NCBI GenBank assembly: GCA_951812925.1
Contig: OX638370.1
Span: forward strand, 7,682,283-7,746,282
Length of the DNA stretch: 64,000 nucleotides
Source of the DNA: Calliopum simillimum
Lineage: Eukaryota > Arthropoda > Insecta > Diptera > Lauxaniidae
Direction of reading: 5' to 3'
Shown one piece after another: positions 31,444 through 43,380 of this stretch (position 1 is the first letter of the stretch; each line of letters opens with the position of its first letter). The position numbers were made by a program, and so were the translations under genes. The notes beneath the pieces are model-generated. The model ran no database searches and had not been told where the DNA came from. It saw only the letters and a list, made by a program, of their open reading frames with translations.

Positions 31444-32733
31444 CAGGGTGGCTGATTCGAACTGTTACCAACTTCAGATAGACTTATCTGACAGATGGAA
31501 CATGACAGCTGTCTAAAAATTGGCATGATGTTAGTTCATTCTATTGTCAACAAGTAACCAAAAGCATTTGCGCGTCAATTTATTGAAAATAAAAAATTTT
31601 CGAAATGGAATTCAAACTTGTAATAGTGTGATTGCTCTTTATTTGGCTGGAAAATCGCAACCAGCAATTGTTCGTGAGCTGAAACATTTAAAAGTGAATA
31701 AAATGTTTGTGTATCGGACCATAACACGTTACAATGGTACCGGCAGCGTTGCCAAACGACAACATCACCAGAAATGGTTCGAAAGGTGAAGGCCAGAATT
31801 GAGTGAAATCCCAGACGCAGTGGCAGACAAATGGCTGCCGAGCTGAAAATATCGCATGAACGAATGCAACACATATTGTCAAACAAGATCGGAATAAAGG
31901 CCCTCAAGTTCCAAAAGGCGCATGGTCTCACTCCTGCTCAAAAAAAAGTTAGGCTCGATAGAGCCAAGGAGTTGTTGCGCTTGCAAGCCGCCGGAAATCT
32001 GTCACAAATTGTCTTCTCTGATGAGAAAAATTACTGTATCCAGCAATATGTAAACAAACAAAATGATCGGGTTTACTTGACAGAGAGGTCCTACGAAAAT
32101 TTGAATGTTCGTTTGGCCACCAGGAAGCAGGCACCACCGCATGTGATGGTTTGGGCTGCAGTGACTGCTGATGGGCGCTCACCACTCGTTTTTTTGGCCG
32201 CTGGCGTCAAAGTTAACGCCCAGATGTATCGTGAATTAGTGTTGAAGGATGCTTTACTACCGTGGGCACGCAAACATTTCGGTCGCAAGCCATGGACATT
32301 CCAACAAGACTCGGCACCGTCACACAAAGCTCGTGTGAATCAAGAATGGTTAGAAAAAAACGTTCCTAGCTTCATTTCTGCTCAACAATGGCTCTCAAAT
32401 TCGCCTGATGCAAATCCGCTGGATTTCTCAATCTGGGGTATGTTGGACAGAAAGGTCTTGACTAAAAAATACCAGAGCGTTGATGCGCTAAAAGTGGCCC
32501 TTCAATGAGAATGGCGCAAACTTCCACAAAATCAAATTCGTGCAGCATGCGACTCGTTCTTCGACCGTCTACGGGCCATAGTTAAGGCCAAAGGTGGCCA
32601 TATCAAAAATCTCAAGTAGATTCTTAGAATTTGAACATTTCCCAATAATTATAGCGTTTGATCAATAAAATCTGTGCATGGAAACTAAAAATATAGTCTT
32701 TTGAATTGGTAACACTTCGAATCAGCCATCCTG
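31444..32733 (+). mobile_element. maT-type (DD37D) Tc1/mariner element, 1290 bp
   Basis: The ends CAGGGTGGCTGATTCGAA and the inverse of CAGGATGGCTGATTCGAA extend to about 30 bp with few mismatches. TA duplications at 31442-31443 and 32734-32735. It contains one decayed transposase. Confidence 0.9.
31544..32619 (+). pseudogene. maT-type transposase, broken
   Basis: The N-terminal helix-turn-helix half (SVIALYLAGKSQPAIVREL...RTITRYNGTGS) is in one frame to about 31775. The rest is in another frame, with an in-frame TGA at about 31798 and another TGA at 32506. The catalytic part shows FSDEKNY, QQDSAPSH and DANPLDFSIWG. There are 37 residues between the second Asp and the third Asp, the DD37D signature of the maT clade, intermediate between mariner and Tc1. 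The final GHIKNLK then TAG is a normal end. Not functional as read. Confidence 0.88.
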
Positions 32734-32762
32734 TATTAAGCAAAAATGACAATTGTATCGGT

Positions 32763-33001
32763 CATTTTTAAAAGGGGATATGTGACAAAATTTTTGCTTG
32801 TGACGAAGTTAAGAAAAGCCCTCATAAGCTTGGTAAATCTTATTTTAATGATATTTTAGTGATGGGGGTTAATTAATATTGATATTAAGCCGTAATCTGC
32901 GTACTTAGGAAAAAGATAGACCAACCAGCGCCATTGCCACAACGGCAAAAATGTAGAAAAACAATTTTCGGCTGAGCGACACATATCCCCTTTTAAAAAT
33001 G
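32763..33001. mobile_element. Short MITE, 239 bp, perfect 22-bp inverted ends
   Basis: CATTTTTAAAAGGGGATATG at 32763 is repeated exactly inverted at the right end (to 33001). Because the outer bases are palindromic (TTTTAAAA) the exact boundary and TSD are ambiguous. Confidence 0.7.
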
Positions 33002-33320
33002 AAGATTCAATTAGTTATTTTTATATATAATAGACATAGTGATTTTATAGTATAAAAATATATAATTAATTTTTTAAAAATTTTGTATGTATCTTTTCGA
33101 CACTGTTATCTCACAAAGACACAACAATAATATTGGTTATTTAACAAAGCCATATCTGCACTAAGTATATGGCACTTAGAGCGGCAACTGTAAAATTAAT
33201 TGTCACTGACTGTCAGTACGATTTTGACTTTTGTTACGCGAAGTTTAGTCTGAAACAAAGCAAAGTGTTTGATAAATTAATTTAAAGTGTTTGAGAAAAT
33301 CCAAAAAAACTATCTCCAAA

Positions 33321-34935
33321 ATGGATTTAACCATGTTATTGGTGTATATAGTAATTTCCCTACTCTCGGTAGTGGCTTATTTTTTGCATCGCAATCTCAA
33401 CTATTGGCAGCGACGCGGTATACCATGTGAAGAGCCACATGTACTTATGGGCAATATGTATGGCTTCCGAAAAAATCGCGTAATGGAGGATATTTTCGAG
33501 GCTGCTTACAAAAAATACAAAGGAACTGGTCCATTTTGTGGATTCTATTTCTTTCAACGTCCAATGGCTTTCATTTTAGATTTGAAATTGGCAAAAAATA
33601 TACTCATTAAAGATTTTGCAAACTTCATCGATCGTGGTGTATTCCACAACGAACGTGATGATCCATTGTCAGCGCATCTTTTCGCTCTGGATGGTGTTAA
33701 ATGGCAACAACTACGTAAAAAGTTATCACCAACATTTACTTCTGGTAAAATGAAATTTATGTTTCCAACTGTAGTGCGTGTGGGTGAACAATTCGTTGAG
33801 GTCTTTGGTAATTTGCTCGAGCGCAGTTCGACGGTGGAGATTAAAGAGCTGTTGGCACGCTTTACCACTGACGTCATAGGCACCTGTGCTTTTGGCATCG
33901 AATGTAATAGTCTGAAAGATCCAAATGCTGAATTTCGAGTTATGGGACGCATGGCATTTCAGAAATTCCGTCATGGAACTCTTGTAATGGCTTTTATACA
34001 AGGTTTTCCAAAGCTGGCGGCTAAGTTGGGCTTGTGTCTGACACATGATGACGTGACAAATTTTTTCATGCGTATTGTACGTGAGACTGTTGAGTTAAGA
34101 GAGAAACATGGTGTTAAACGTAATGATTTTATGGATCTTTTGGTTGAGTTGAAAAATCGCAAATCAGTTAATACTGAAAGTGGTGAAGAAATGAAAGGTC
34201 TCACTGTAGAAGAAGTGGCCGCACAGGCTTTTGTTTTCTTCTTGGCTGGTTTTGAGACTTCTTCGACTACAATGAGTTTTGCTTTGTATGAATTGGCTAG
34301 GCATACCGATGTACAGCAGAAAATGAGAGATGAAATCAATGAAGTATTCTCAAAGCATAATGGGGAATGGACTTATGAAGCTATTAAAGAGTTAAAATAT
34401 ATGAATGAAGTTATATCAGGTAATTATTTAAACTCTTATAATCATATCAATGCTAATGCTCTTTTTCATACTCTCTTAATTCTTCACTTTTTTATTGACT
34501 ATATTTTTCTTCTCAGAAACGTTACGCCTTTACACCATTGTTCCAAATCTCTCACGTCAGGCTCTCAATGATTACGTCGTGCCTGGCAATTCAAAATATG
34601 TCATTGAGAAAGGTACTCCAGTGATTATACCTTCAGCTGCTTACCATCATGATCCAGAATTTTATCCTGAGCCACACGCGTTTAAGCCGGAACGTTTTAC
34701 ACCCGAATTGATTCAGGAACGTGATTCTATTCAATGGCTACCTTTTGGAGATGGTCCACGTAATTGTATTGGCTTGCGTTTTGGTTTGATGCAGACGCGT
34801 ATTGGCTTGGCATTCCTTTTGAAAAATTTTAAATTTAGTGTTTGCCCCGAAACGCAAATTCCCTTAGCATATGATGTAAAATCTTTTGTCTTATCTGCTT
34901 TAGGTGGTATCTACCTTAAAGTGGAGAGGGTCTAA
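33321..34935 (+). CDS. CYP6-type cytochrome P450 monooxygenase, 505 aa
   Basis: Exon 1 is 33321-34419, a 97-bp phase-1 intron (longest in the cluster) is 34420-34516, and exon 2 is 34517-34935. The start is the ATG at 33321 (CAAAATGGAT context). The frame is open back to a TTG at 33291 without an ATG. Anchor residues 1-22, W128QQLR132, I-helix AGFETSSTT (canonical A), E367TLR370, KPERF, and heme loop FGDGPRNCIG with C450. Exon 1 resembles the gene at 25615 (both have FRxMGR after the conserved CAFGIECNSLKDPNAE). Predicted ER xenobiotic-type P450; no evidence for the substrate. Confidence 0.95.
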
Positions 34936-35061
34936 ATTTGTTGTAGAATTGTTGTTATTTTGGTTTTGGCAATTAATTTGTTGTATATTTTTGTACATAT
35001 GTATATCTTTTAATCTAAGATGATTTTTTTGTAGATAATTATATATTTTAAACTTAACGCA

Positions 35062-35067
35062 AATAAA
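35062..35067 (+). terminator. Poly(A) signal AATAAA
   Basis: 127 bp after the stop codon of the P450 at 33321, followed by T-rich sequence. Confidence 0.5.
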
Positions 35068-35105
35068 ATTGATCGATTTTTACAACTTTTTTTGATAATA
35101 AAAAC

Positions 35106-35475
35106 AATCAATAATAAATTTTTATCAAGATTCTTTTTTTATCATGTATATTGTATATTATATGTTCTGATAATAGGAATTCAGTTCTTACTATATTGTG
35201 AATTTTGATAAGTATAGGGAATAGTTTTAGTAATATTCCAGCCATCTCCATTTCGTATAATACTATGAACTTCGATTTTGAAAGATTTCGTCGTTTTGCT
35301 GAATACAAACCTTAACGTATTATAATACTTTGTCTTATTTTCTATTGCTACCTTGGCATAATTGTGCCAAATTTAAAACTATATTATTCCTTTTTCTTTT
35401 CGTACACACTTTTGTGATTTGGTATCATTTAGTACCATTCAAATTAAGTAACAATTCAATGTTTTGTATATTTTA
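35106..35475. other. Intergenic, nothing recognised
   Basis: AT-rich sequence between the P450 and the simple-repeat array. Confidence 0.4.
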
Positions 35476-35966
35476 TATCATTTTGGAAAATGTGTTCTGA
35501 ATTTTGGTGCATTTTTATGGAAAATTTTATGAACTTTTTTTGGTGCATTTTTGGGGTAAATTCTTTGATACATTTTTTGAGTAGAATTTTTTGGTAGGTA
35601 CATATTTTTGCGAAATTTTTTGCTACATTTTTAGGTAAATTTTTGGTACATTTTTTTGGTAAAATTTTTTGGGGAAAATCTTTTGGTACATTTTTAGGTG
35701 AAATTTTTTGGTACTTTTTGGGTACATTTTTCGTAACATTAATATTAAGCAACAATTCAATGTTTGGTATATCATTTTGGAAAATGTGTTTCTGAATTTT
35801 GGTGCATTTTTATAAAAAATTTTAGGTACTTTTTTTTGGGGCATTTTTGGGGAAAATTCCTTGGTACATTTTTTGAGTAGAATTTTTTGGTACATTTTTT
35901 TAGTTCAATTTATTGGTTTATTTTTAGATACAATTTGTTTTGGTAAATTTTTTGTTACATGTTTAG

Positions 35967-36974
35967 AAGGGTGGGCCAAATTGTATGGAGAAAATTTTAT
36001 CGACCTCGGCTACCCCCCTATGTGAAAGTTCATTCAATTCTATGAATATTTGCCCAAAGACTATATCTCTGCGTTCAACTTTAGTTCGGCGCATTTTTGA
36101 TCGAAAATTGTACCTTTCATCAATATTTTTTTTTTGTTTTCATACTAAATTTTAAAAATTTTTATAAAGACAAAAGTAATGTCATTGTATGATTTGGCTG
36201 GTATTCTTTTAGTAATCAATTAAATTGGGTTCTGTTTACATAAAAATTTTACTTGATAGAGTGGAATTGATGCTATATATTTAAAAAAATGATATGGGTC
36301 AAATAGCCGATTATTATGACCGACTTTCAAAATAAACGATTCATATTTTTGGATGAATTTTTTCAAACAAAATACCAACTTAAGCTGAAAGTTCATTCAA
36401 TTCTATGAATATTTGCCCAAGGAACCATACCTCTACGTTCAAGTTTAGTTCGGCGCATTTTCGATTGAAAATTTTACATTAATTTTGAATTGAAAATGCG
36501 CCGAACTAAAGTTGAACGTAGGGGTATGGTTCCTTGGGCAAATATTCATAGAATTGAATGAACTTCAGCCTAGCTTGGTGTTTTGTTTGAAAAAATTCAT
36601 CCAAAAATATGAATCGTTTATTTTGAAAGTCGGTCATAATAATCGGCTATTTGACCCATATCACTTTTTTAAATATATAGCATCAATTCCACACCATCAA
36701 GTGAACTTTTTATGTAAACAGAACGCAATTTAATTGATTACTGACAGAATACCAGCCAAATCATATAATGACATTACTTTTGTCTTTATAAAAATTTTTA
36801 AAATTTTGTATGAAAATAAAAAAAAATATTGATGAAAGGTACAATTTTCGATCAAAAATGCGCCGAACTAAAGTTGAACGCAGAGGTATAGTTCCTTGGG
36901 CAAATAGTCATAGAATTGAATGAACTTTCACATAGGGGGGTAGCCGAGATCAGTTTTCAAATCGGCCCACCCTA
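35967..36974. mobile_element. Giant palindromic hAT-like element, 1008 bp, 8-bp TSD
   Basis: ATGTTTAG flanks both sides (35959-35966 and 36975-36982). The ends are (A/T)AGGGTGGGCC and its inverse. The two halves are near-complete reverse complements with a centre near 36487, so each arm is ~500 bp. Within each arm TTCATTCAATTCTATGAATA and GTTCGGCGCATTTT occur twice as direct repeats. The 8-bp TSD and TAGGG-like ends fit hAT. There is no transposase. Confidence 0.9.
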
Positions 36975-37076
36975 ATGTTTAGGTACTGTTTTTTGGTACA
37001 GTTTTAGGTTAAATTTTTTGGTACACATTTTTTATGAACTTTTTGTTACATTTTTAGGTAAATTTTTTGGCACATA

Positions 37077-38327
37077 TTGGGTGTACAACTTAAAAACCGG
37101 AATTTTTTTGCGAAATTTGATGCTTTATTGTGGAAAAATGTTACAATATATTTTATTCAAAGTATTGTCTATTGGAAGCTACAACATTTCCCCATCTTTC
37201 AGGCAATTTATGAAATCCAAAAATTGGCCAAAAATGAATCGAGCCAATTTTCGATATCTTGAACTTAAGTGAACCGTATTCCTGATAGGGCATTCTGCAT
37301 CGATCGAAACAAATGGTAGTCAGATGGTGCAAGGTCTAAGCATTAAAGCGGGTGAGGCAAAATTTTCCATCCGTTGTTTTCCAGATAATTTGTATGTGGC
37401 CGAGCGTTATCGTGGTGAAAAATGATTGACTCGTGTCTGGTCGCATACGTTGGCCGCTCTGCCTGGATTTTCTGCTTCAATCGGATCAATTGTTGACGAT
37501 AGAGTTGAGCATTAATGGTTTGGCCACCTGGCAACTGCTCATAATGGATCACACCTAGCTGGTCCCACCAAATACAGAGCATTACCTTCGAAGCGTGAAT
37601 ATTTGGCTTCGGCTGTGATGGGCCGGCCTCACTTTTCTAGACATACGCTGTTTTGCGCTTGGGATTATCGTAATGGATCCACTTCTCATCGCCAGTGACA
37701 AAACGATGCAAAAAATCCTTCCTTTTGTGGCGTTCAAGCAGCATTGTGGACATCAAAAATCGGCGTTCGACGTCCCTTGGCTTCAACTCGTATGGCACCC
37801 AATTTCCCATCTTTTGAAAAATTCCCAAGGCTTTTAAACATCTGGAAATTGTTGCTCGATCAACTTCCAATGGTTCTGCAAGTTCTACTTGCGTTTGACA
37901 TGAATCTTGATCGAGTAATGCCTCCAATTCTTCATCCTCAAACTTTTTCGGCTGACCAGGACGTTCTTTGCCTTCGACATCAAAATCACCACTTTTAAAC
38001 CGTCGAAACCACTCACGATAGCTTGGTTCAGCTGCAGCATAGTCCCCATAAACTTCTACAAGCAAACTATGACTTTCCGCAGCAGTTTTCTTTGCAAAAA
38101 ATGACCCAACAGAACCTACCGCAAATGCTGTCTTTTTCTCCAATTTTCGAAGTTATTCATCGTGAAAAATAATAATGATGCACACAAGATAAAATTGTTT
38201 TGTTGACTGATTTTTACAGCTGTCAAATGTACCTTCAAAATGACATATATATAAAGTTCGAGCTTTCACGATATTTGTTAGTACGGACATCCACCGTCAA
38301 ATTCCGGTTTTTAAGTTGTACACCCAA
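37077..38327 (-). mobile_element. Second mariner element, 1251 bp
   Basis: Same ends as the element at 11506 (TTGGGTGTACAACTTAAAAA), TA duplications at 37075-37076 and 38328-38329, and the transposase on the minus strand. It is more decayed and 39 bp shorter. Confidence 0.93.
37153..38160 (-). pseudogene. mariner transposase, heavily damaged
   Basis: The start ATG at 38160 reads MNNFENWRKRQHLR, then a stop after 14 codons and a frame change. 38110-37637 gives SAFKKTAAES-like to WVPYELKPRDVERRF and TGDEKWIHYDNPKRK, then another stop. 37582-37343 resumes with HHDNARPH but lacks six residues before NYLENNGW. The end LPERWGNVVAS...QYFE is still readable near 37160. At least four disabling changes. 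Confidence 0.88.
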
Positions 38328-38779
38328 TATTTTAGGTACAATTTTTTTTTACAGTTTTGGGTTCATTTTCAATTAAAGTTTTTGGCACATATTTTAGGTA
38401 CAGTTTTGCGGTACGTAATTTTGGTAAATTTTTTGTTACATTTTTAGGTACAATTTTTTGGTATATGGTTTTGGTTACAGTGTTTTGAAACATATTTTGG
38501 TAAATTTTTTGTTTCATTTTTGGGTAAATTTTTTTGTTACAGGCCTAGGTAAATTTTTTGGCACATACTTTAGATACGATTTTTTGGTACCTACATATTT
38601 TTGGTAAAGTTACATTTTTAGCTAAATTTTTTGTCAAATTTTTAGATATATTTATTGGAAAATTTTTTGACACATTTTTATTTACATTTTTCGGTGCATT
38701 ATTTCGGTACATTATTTGGTACATTTGTTGGATACACTTTTTTTGGTACATTTTTGGTTACATGGTGAGAAATGTAGTT

Positions 38780-39885
38780 GCTTTTAAATAATTCGATTTT
38801 TTTCCAATCTTTTAATGACAATTTTTCAATCGAATTATTTGACTTGAGAAGTTCCAGTTGGATACGAAGCACATTTTAGCTGTTGCCTAGTGTAATGATG
38901 CATATGTTTAACAATTTTTATAGATAAACAATGATTTGACTAAAAATCAAAACCAATTAAATATTTCAGACACGTGTGAGTGAGAAAACAACTTGTTTGT
39001 TGTTGTTTGTGACATCCAGTTACTGAGTTATAATTTATAACTTTACATTTGAATACGTAAACAGAGAAAATAAACACTGAACTGAAATTGAAAGATTGAG
39101 CAAATAGAAAGAAACTTTGGACTGTCTCTTTTAAAGCTTGCTTTTGTCAATGAGCGAGTAGAAGCAGTATTGCCATTAACTTGGAGAAAAATATTTCACC
39201 TTGAGGAGATGAGGTTTTCAAAACACGCAGTATAAATACATCATATGTTTGTCAATGAAAAGAAGTTATGGCACTTAACGATTATTAAATTCTACATTTT
39301 AAGGAGTGGCTGTTAAAAAGGCTTTTTTCGAATTTTAATGATGGGTTAATCGACTGCTAGTGTCGAAAAAAATTTTCTCTGATTATTATATTGAACTCTG
39401 ATTGGCACTGTTGAGTTTTGAGTGACCCTTTGAAAATTTATTCGTAAGTTGGAAGTTGAGCAATGCGTCATCGAAGTGTAAATGAATTAATTAGAATCAT
39501 TGTGAAAACTCCAATTTATGTCGGTAGATCGAAAATGTACATATAAGTACAATCAACACAAGAGACATCAAAGAGTCTGGAATTATTTAATGACTTTAAT
39601 TGTAACGCAATCCAATGATTAAATTCATGAAAAAGTTATAAAGTCTATATTTCTTAACAAAATGTTTATGCATAAAAATTATGACATCAGAAATAATTTG
39701 TGTAATCAAAAGAAAAAAAACAAAAAATATATCGTTTATTAAGATACTTAAATACATATTTCCAAAAGAGATATGATAAGTAGTCATTTGTTTTAATTGA
39801 TAACACGCATTTACTAAATTTTTGGAGCTTTTAAAATTTATCTAGTAAGTACATTCAACAAGTGTTGCCAACCGTGTAATAGTAA
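38780..39885. other. Intergenic, nothing recognised
   Basis: AT-rich, with no repeats, inverted ends or credible frames found. Confidence 0.45.
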
Positions 39886-39889
39886 AAGT

Positions 39890-40215
39890 CATTGGAGTTC
39901 GTTAAAAAATTTTCAAAATACGGCTAAGGTATATCACGAACTAAGTAAAACTCTGCGTTAAAACTAGACGAATTCAGACAAGAGGGCGTGGCACCTCCTA
40001 CATAAGTAAAAGCTTTAAAACGCTGTAATGAAAAGGTTTTTTGAGATAATCCTAACAAATTTCACTCAGACACAAAGAACTATAAATGCAAGCTCAAAAA
40101 AAAAAAAAAAAACTGGGTGAACTCGGATAAGAGGGCGTGGCACCTTCCATATAAGCAAAATTTTCAAAATACTGCAGCGTAGGGTATTTATTGTTTGCCC
40201 TGGCCAAAGGTTACT
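39890..40215 (-). repeat. Long dispersed repeat, truncated copy 4
   Basis: Reverse orientation: GGGTGAACTCGGATAAGAGG, GCGTGGCACCT(C/T)C and ACTGCAGCGTAGGGTATTTA match the 5' half of 29990-30945. The GACGGACATGG end is absent. Confidence 0.75.
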
Positions 40216-40728
40216 AGTTAATATTTAATTTCTATCTTTAGCGTTAAGCCTAGCGTTATTCCAAGGGACATTCAAATTAATGCAGTAGCTTAGCCGTGAA
40301 ACCCTGTATTCTATTTACGGGCGTGGCTCCCCCTCTAAAGACTAAGAACTTTAAATTAGCCTTCCTTCCTATTTCAGTACCAAATTCCATAAAAATCAGT
40401 GCAGCAGCTTATCACTGATATTGTATTATACCATTAGGGGCGTGGCTCCACCCACTAAAAAACATAATGATCTTTTAATCATTCCTTAGTTCTAACCCTC
40501 CATACCAAATAGCATCAAAATCGATGCAGTGGCTTAGACGTAAGGAAATTTCTTCCATTAATGTCACTTTATCGTTCCTAAGTGTTAACCCTAGCTACAT
40601 ACCAAATTTCATAAAAATCGATGCAGTGGTATAGCCGTCAGAGCATTTTTTCCATTTAGGGGCGTAGCAACGCCCACTTAAAAAAAAATATTATCCTATG
40701 CACTGCTCATCCTCACAACCATTCCAAC

Positions 40729-40759
<31 letters not shown>

Positions 40760-40830
40760 AGCAATACAAATCGGTTGAGATTTAGGTATAGAAACAGGGA
40801 CTGAACCGATTTTGTTTGCCGACATTCTAC
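40216..40830. repeat. Tandem units around AGGGGCGTGGCTCC(A)CCCAC
   Basis: Units of about 120 bp with ACCAAATTTCATAAAAATCG, ATGCAGTGG(C/T)(T/A)TAG and GGGGCGT(G)G(C) recur at about 40320, 40440, 40560 and 40670. They are followed by a ~30-base A run and GGGACTGAACCGATTT(T/C)GTTT. One diverged unit lies inside the foldback element (15690-15930). Confidence 0.75.
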
Positions 40831-41298
40831 TTTTAATTTGGAAAAATTGGCCTTAAACTGTTGCACCCGTTACTATGGAAATGCCCATTTTTTATTTCTT
40901 AGGCGATTTTTCATTTCAATAATTTACTGTTGTTCTTTTTTAATTTTTTGGGAGTTATTTCGCTTTGGTTTTTGTGCGTTATTACCTACCGCCATCTGCG
41001 AAAATTAATAGGTTTCAACAAAAAGTGTTGCGTGTCGCACAAAGTTTTGCCTTAAAAACATAAAATCGCCCAAATTTTTCAAAAATCTCCAAATGATGTT
41101 TGATGCATCAACCTGGCAACACTGTATTGAAAGAGAATCTTACAAACTTCATGGACACATGTTCTCATGTATTTATCAATCGATGGAGCACAACCTTCAA
41201 AAGCTTATTTCGCTAGCTATGCAATTTAGTACACATACGATTTTCAAACAATTTGCACGATCGCTTCGCGTCAAACGCGAGCTCTCCCATAACAAAAA
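40831..41298. other. 5' flank of a P450; no core promoter recognised
   Basis: No TATA box in the last 200 bp. The ATG context is AAAAAATGTC. Confidence 0.4.
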
Positions 41299-42878
41299 AT
41301 GTCAATTACGGCATTTCTACTTTACGCTCTATTGGCACTCGTAAGCGTGTTAATTATAAAAATAAAGCGACAGCTGAGCTATTGGCAACGCCACGGTATC
41401 GCTTGTGACGAGCCGCACTTTATGCTTGGCAATTTAACGGACCTCTGGGTGAAACGTACATTTGCCGACATCTGGCTGTATTATTATGCCAAATTCAAGG
41501 GTACCGGACCGTTTGCCGGCTTCTATTGGTTTCAAAGTCCATCGGTTTTTGTTTTGGATAAGACATTAATCAAAAACATACTCATCAAAGATTTCAATAA
41601 ATTCACGGATCGTGGTTTCTATCATAATGAAAAAGATGATCCGCTATCGGGACAACTATTTCTGCTCGACGGACAGAAATGGCGTAATATGCGTAATAAA
41701 CTCTCACCCACTTTTACATCCGGCAAAATGAGACATATGTTTCCGATAATAATGCAAGTTGGTGCAGAATTTGTGCAGGTTTTTGATGAAATGATGAAAA
41801 GTAGCTCAACGGTTGAGGTCAAGGAACTGTTGGCACGTTTCACCACGGATGTTATTGGCACCTGTGCCTTTGGCATTGAATGCAGTAGCTTAAAAGATCC
41901 CGAGGCAGAGTTTCGCTTAATGGGCAAGAAAGCGCTCACCGAATTTACATGGGGTAAATTTGGTATTGTCTTTTTAAATTCTTTTCCCAATTTAGCGCGT
42001 AAATTGCATATGAAGCAGACACCGGAACACATAATAAAATTTTTCATGCGTATCGTAAGTGAAACAGTGGAATATCGTGAGCAGAATCAAGTGCGTCGCA
42101 ATGACTTTATGGACATGTTGATAGATCTGAAGAATAATAAAATGTTACCAAGTGAAGATGGGCATGATATGAAGAATTTGACATTGGGTGAAATAGCTGG
42201 ACAGGCTTTCGTCTTCTTCAATGCTGGCTTTGAGACATCATCGACTACAATGGGTTTTGCTTTGTATGAGCTGGCGCAACATCCAGCGGTGCAAGAACGT
42301 GCACGTGAGGAAATTGCACACGTGCTTAAGCAGAACAATGGGGAATTCAGCTACGAATGCATGAAGCAAATGCAATATTTAAATCAAATTATATCAGGTA
42401 ATGAGCTTGGTGATTCCATAATTCAATTACTTATCTCTGCATTTTTTCCACTTTCACAGAAACCTTACGTCTATACACCGTGCTGCCTGTACTAAATCGT
42501 CAATGTATTGAAGATTACCCCGTACCTGGTCATCCGAAATATGTCATACGCAAAGGTATGCGTGTGCTAATACCCGCCAATGCCATACATCGTGATGCTG
42601 AGTATTATGATAACCCCAACGACTTTAATCCAGATAATTTTTTGCCGGACATAGTGCGTGAACGTGATGTCTGCGAGTGGTTGCCTTTTGGTGAAGGTCC
42701 ACGTAATTGCATCGGGCTACGTTTTGGCAAAATGCAGACATGCATTGGTCTAGTGCTGTTGCTGAAAAACTTTAAGTTTTCCGTTTGCCCCGAAACGCAA
42801 ATACCGCTGGAGTATGATAAGAAAGCATTTTTGGTTAATTCAGCGTCGGGTATTTACCTTAAAGTGGAAAAGGTGTGA
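41299..42878 (+). CDS. CYP6-type cytochrome P450 monooxygenase, 505 aa
   Basis: Exon 1 is 41299-42397, a 62-bp phase-1 intron is 42398-42459, exon 2 is 42460-42878. Anchor 1-22 then a basic hinge (KIKRQLSYWQR), W128RNMR132, A309GFET313, E367TLR370, and heme loop FGEGPRNCIG with C450. Two departures: Glu replaces the usual Asp in FGDG, and the PERF site reads NPDNF, so the third member of the ERR triad is Asn. Such changes are tolerated in some P450s, but activity is less certain than for its neighbours. Coding sequence is more GC-rich than that of the tandem trio. Confidence 0.94.
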
Positions 42879-42901
42879 CTTGTATCTTTGATAAGATTAT
42901 G

Positions 42902-42907
42902 AATAAA
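42902..42907 (+). terminator. Poly(A) signal AATAAA
   Basis: 24 bp after the stop codon of the P450 at 41299. The 3' UTR would be very short. Confidence 0.5.
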
Positions 42908-43380
42908 ATTTCAATGTCATGTGATTTTCCTTGAAATTTTCAACCAGTTGGTCTTTCTTATGTTTCATTATCTACTTTGTATATGTCAGTGATAAGTGTT
43001 ATTTTGCTTTTGAGTTCTTTGCACTCAATAGTATGCGTATAAGAATAAGTATTTAAAAGCAAGTGTATATTAGATTATTGTTATGTTTCAACACATTTTT
43101 AATAAACAGCTGTAAGAATATTAAGTTTTTTTCTTCCTTACTGATAAGGTTTTTAAAAAGCGCACGCCAAATTTTCTTTTGGGTTTAGATGATCTCTTAA
43201 AGATAATAAATATCTTGAAAAAGCATTTGTCAAAATTTCCAAAAGTGATAGAATAATTTCAAGAATGCAGTTCACTTTGAAAAAAGGCCTATATATGATT
43301 CATCCTAGAGTCATTCTACACCATTTCTCGAAAAAACATTTTGGGTGCAAGCACTTTTTATTTAAATCTCGTGGGAAGAG
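42908..43380. other. Intergenic, nothing recognised
   Basis: AT-rich. No frame or repeat end found. Confidence 0.4.

Larger units (their letters stand above)
35480..38770. repeat. T-rich simple array (TTTTTTGGTACATTTTTAGG type), split by two transposons
   Basis: Units of roughly 17-25 bp built from TTTTTTGGTACATTTT and TTTTAGGTAAATTTTT fill 35480-35958, 36983-37074 and 38330-38770. The gaps are exactly the palindromic hAT-like element and the second mariner. Before the insertions it was a single array of about 1 kb. Confidence 0.8.

Noticed and set aside
33291..33320. Upstream start of the P450 at 33321
   Set aside because: Also TTG. The ATG at 33321 has a good context and matches family starts.
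35456..35895. Lys/Pro-rich frames such as KNVPKKYQK...
   Set aside because: They are translations of the T-rich simple array on the minus strand.
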